64,000 nucleotides of DNA from Phallusia mammillata. Lineage: Eukaryota; Chordata; Ascidiacea; Phlebobranchia; Ascidiidae. The notes under the pieces are model-generated. The model was not told where the DNA came from and made no database searches. It saw only the letters and a program-made list of their open reading frames with translations. Location: assembly GCA_003260075.1 (NCBI GenBank), contig QLIY01000031.1, forward strand, positions 111,652 through 175,651. The letters run 5' to 3'. A program made the translations under genes and the position numbers. Below are positions 61,769 to 64,000 of this stretch, in pieces (position 1 is the stretch's first letter; each line of letters starts with the position of its first letter).

Positions 61769-63111
61769 CTATTTTAATACAGCTTATAAAACGTTTGTGC
61801 CATGATTGTAAATCTGTGGCTTTTAATGTAATGTTTTAAAGCCTAAAAATGCCACTGAGATGTACATTATGTGTTTTCCATGTTTCGTGTGTATCTAGTT
61901 ACCGCTTGACTCGCGAGACCTCAGTGTGTACATGTTTTCTATGTTTGTGTTATATTATGTTTTCTATTTTTCTTGTTTTGTGTGTTGTTTCTTGCTTCTC
62001 ATGTTGTGCGTTGTGACGTCATTACCTTTTTTCTTCACGTCGCGCCGCTTCTCGCAGGGTCCAAGCACATCCGCCAAGGTGGGGAGTACAAGTCCTGGCT
62101 TTCTCCTTCTCTGTTTTTGACCACCCCTGCGGGCTAACGGCACCGCGTTACCAGGAGTGAAGTTTTAAAGTTCATTTTGTTACGTAAAGCGCTTCTTCAG
62201 AATATATACTGTATTAAATCAGCCAAACGGGCGCTTACATGAGTGCTGTTTCAGCAGTTTAAACCTACGCACATCCGACTTTTATCCACTTTTTGAAAAC
62301 TCTTTACATTCGCCTTTTTCGTGTTTCACAAAAAAAGGAATGAGAAGCAAATTGAACCAACCACTAAACAAGACTGAAAATTGTAGAGAATTTTAAAGAA
62401 CCACAAAACCAACGTTACTTTAAAACAGGGGTGGGTAACCTTTTTTACTGTATAGGGCCAATTATAAATGTCATAATTGGATCGAGGGCCGCACATGTGC
62501 ACCACACAAAGTGATTTTGCTTTGTTTCTTACCAAATATGCTTAACTACGTATAATTTGTATTTGATTCTAGCCACATTTTTCCAGATCGCAGAAAACTA
62601 GCATCAAGCGCATTAATCTTTTCAAAAATATGTAATACTTGGACCCGTTTGTCAGTACTTTTAAAATCCAAGCGTCTCTGCGGGCCGCACAAGCTTTAAT
62701 GGGGGGGGGGTCAAGATTTGTAGACTCTTACTAAAAACGAAACAACTGGAGAGCTTGCGTTTAGTTGCAATGCAGAAATTGCTACAATCACAGTCATAAC
62801 GCTAACGAAAGACAAATTGTTTAAGGTGTAGGGCTTATAGTGAAACCATATCTTGCCAATATTCACCAAAAAAAATACAAGTGATATTAATTAGAATTAA
62901 AACCAATCCTCATTGGGAATTTATCTTATTCACAGAGCAATAAAGTTGAAATAAACTCATGAAATAGTTTCCTTTACGACTTTAATAACTAGATAATTTG
63001 GAAATAAGAATACCACTGGTCGTCTAAAGATGGTTAAAACATGTTATAGCTTATAACTTTTCATTTACAAGAAAACATATTGTTCTCATTAAACTATTAT
63101 TTTTCTTTTCT
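61769..63111. other. Intergenic between gene E and fragment F
   Basis: No gene is supported. A region at about 61990-62160 is locally GC-richer (cgtcgcgccgcttctcgcagg, then ccacccctgcgggctaacgg) and may be part of a repeat. At about 62183-62245 lies the inverted copy of the 31215-31271 segment. A truncated hAT-like end follows at 62426. Confidence 0.45.
62426..62710. mobile_element. Possible truncated hAT-like element
   Basis: The left end CAGGGGTGGGTAACC and internal gagggccgcac and gcgggccgcac blocks are typical of hAT MITEs. I find no matching right terminus or target duplication; the similarity ends in a run of ten G (62701-62710). Confidence 0.4.
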
Positions 63112-63617
63112 TCACCGCCACCCACAAGAGGACGTACTTTAGAAATGTGACAATTCTTGTTCCCAAAACGTGGACAACCGGTACTTACAATTCCACGTTC
63201 GCTCAAAGTTATGATTTTTTAAATATTTTTACCTAACATTTCTTTTACCAGTTATTAACTGCGGTCATATTTAGTACTAATCAAGTGGACCGGTGGTTCT
63301 TAAAATCTAGCCAAGGTCGGCTAGTGTAATACGTTTAATAAAACAAAGAGTTGATTTTACCACGCAACACGTTTGAATATTTGTAATTAATCATCGATCA
63401 AAACTGACCTCAGATACTTTTTCTGTTTTGCATGGTTTTTAAACTGCTACATGTTTATTTCTTTTAGGCGGACGTTGTGGTCGCGAATCCCAACCCAATG
63501 TACGGAGACACCCATACATTTTGCAATACGGACAATGTGGAGATCCGGGAAGCTATATCCACGTCACTCCGAGTTATTTGACCAACGACGCTGTGGTTAA
63601 TGATTACTGTCCAAGAG
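63112..63617 (+). pseudogene. CLCA fragment F (parts of exons 2 and 3)
   Basis: Exon 2 similarity starts mid-exon (about 63112, accgccacccacaag) and lacks the upstream codons and acceptor; its donor is lost (tatgattttttaaat where C has cataactttgtaagt). Exon 3 (63468-63617) keeps both splice sites but is 150 nt instead of 151: a 1-nt deletion in ggagacacccatac shifts the frame. No exon 1 is found upstream. It is closest to copy C. Further exons could lie beyond the window. Confidence 0.8.
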
Positions 63618-64000
63618 GTGAGGCTATGTGGAGCAAAGCTTCTTTAAAATCTTGCAAAATGGGCTAACCTGTTTCAAGAAAAATTAACTAGCACGGCAAA
63701 ACTTTGTAATGTTTCGCAAGTTTTGCCTCTTTTTGTAGTGCTAAATTTGCAATTTTGTCACGCAAAACGGAAAAGCGACACAAAAAGATACTTGTGTTTC
63801 ATTATCATTTTAGTTGTATTTGCTTTGCGGTATCCAGCCTGCCAACTAATTACTGACTTTTTGCCTGGCGCTTACAGTTATAATGTTTTAAAATATAACA
63901 ATAATAGGAAAACTATGTTTAAAAATAATAAAGATAGATGCGATTTAAATTTAGGCGTAGTTTGACTGCATCTCTAGTTTAAACAACCTAGCCGTGTAAA
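63618..64000 (+). other. Intron-like sequence after fragment F exon 3
   Basis: This resembles the intron after exon 3 of copy C (aaaatgggct...gtttcaagaaaaattaac and the later ggcgtagtttga segment). No exon 4 lies within the window. Confidence 0.55.

Overview
The window looks like a metazoan nuclear chromosome: AT-rich, split into many short exons with GT-AG introns, and scattered with small non-autonomous DNA transposons. Exon size, intron size and gene content suggest an invertebrate deuterostome, most likely a tunicate such as Ciona; the species is inference.

Left third (1-21.4 kb): a small candidate secreted Cys-rich protein (1632-1970); a complete 13-exon GFM2 gene for the mitochondrial ribosome-recycling GTPase EF-G2 (2505-12877, +); a BTB/POZ protein with a Pro/Gln-rich tail (14302-15984, -, first exon unresolved); and an eight-finger C2H2 protein in one exon (19762-20604, +). 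A clean hAT-type MITE with a perfect 8-bp target-site duplication lies at 13029-13368.

Right two thirds (21.4-64 kb): a cluster of CLCA genes (calcium-activated chloride channel regulator / secreted metalloprotease family). For three copies I could place all 20 exons with matching splice phases: gene A (21423-29490, -, 1047 aa), gene B (32042-41006, +, 1058 codons as assembled) and gene E (51290-61301, -, 1054 aa). Each encodes a signal peptide, an N-terminal CLCA domain with HEWAH zinc site, a VWA domain, beta-sandwich/FnIII-like regions, a Thr/Pro-rich stalk, one membrane helix and a short tail. Three further copies are broken: C (42228-48558, +), D (49587-50589, +, a remnant derived from gene A) and F (63112-63617, +). 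A and B are divergent; B and E form a large inverted pair sharing exons, introns and about 500 bp of upstream sequence, which C also shares.

Most notable: a 167-bp insertion in an intron of gene A, flanked by an 8-bp duplication and absent from the paralogous site in D, carries a 34-bp inverted repeat around a hammerhead-ribozyme-like core. Also notable are a 74-nt poly-G run replacing coding sequence in exon 4 of gene B, an in-frame 39-nt extra MIDAS-like segment in gene E, and loss of a MIDAS Asp in gene E. I saw no tRNA, rRNA or CRISPR feature.
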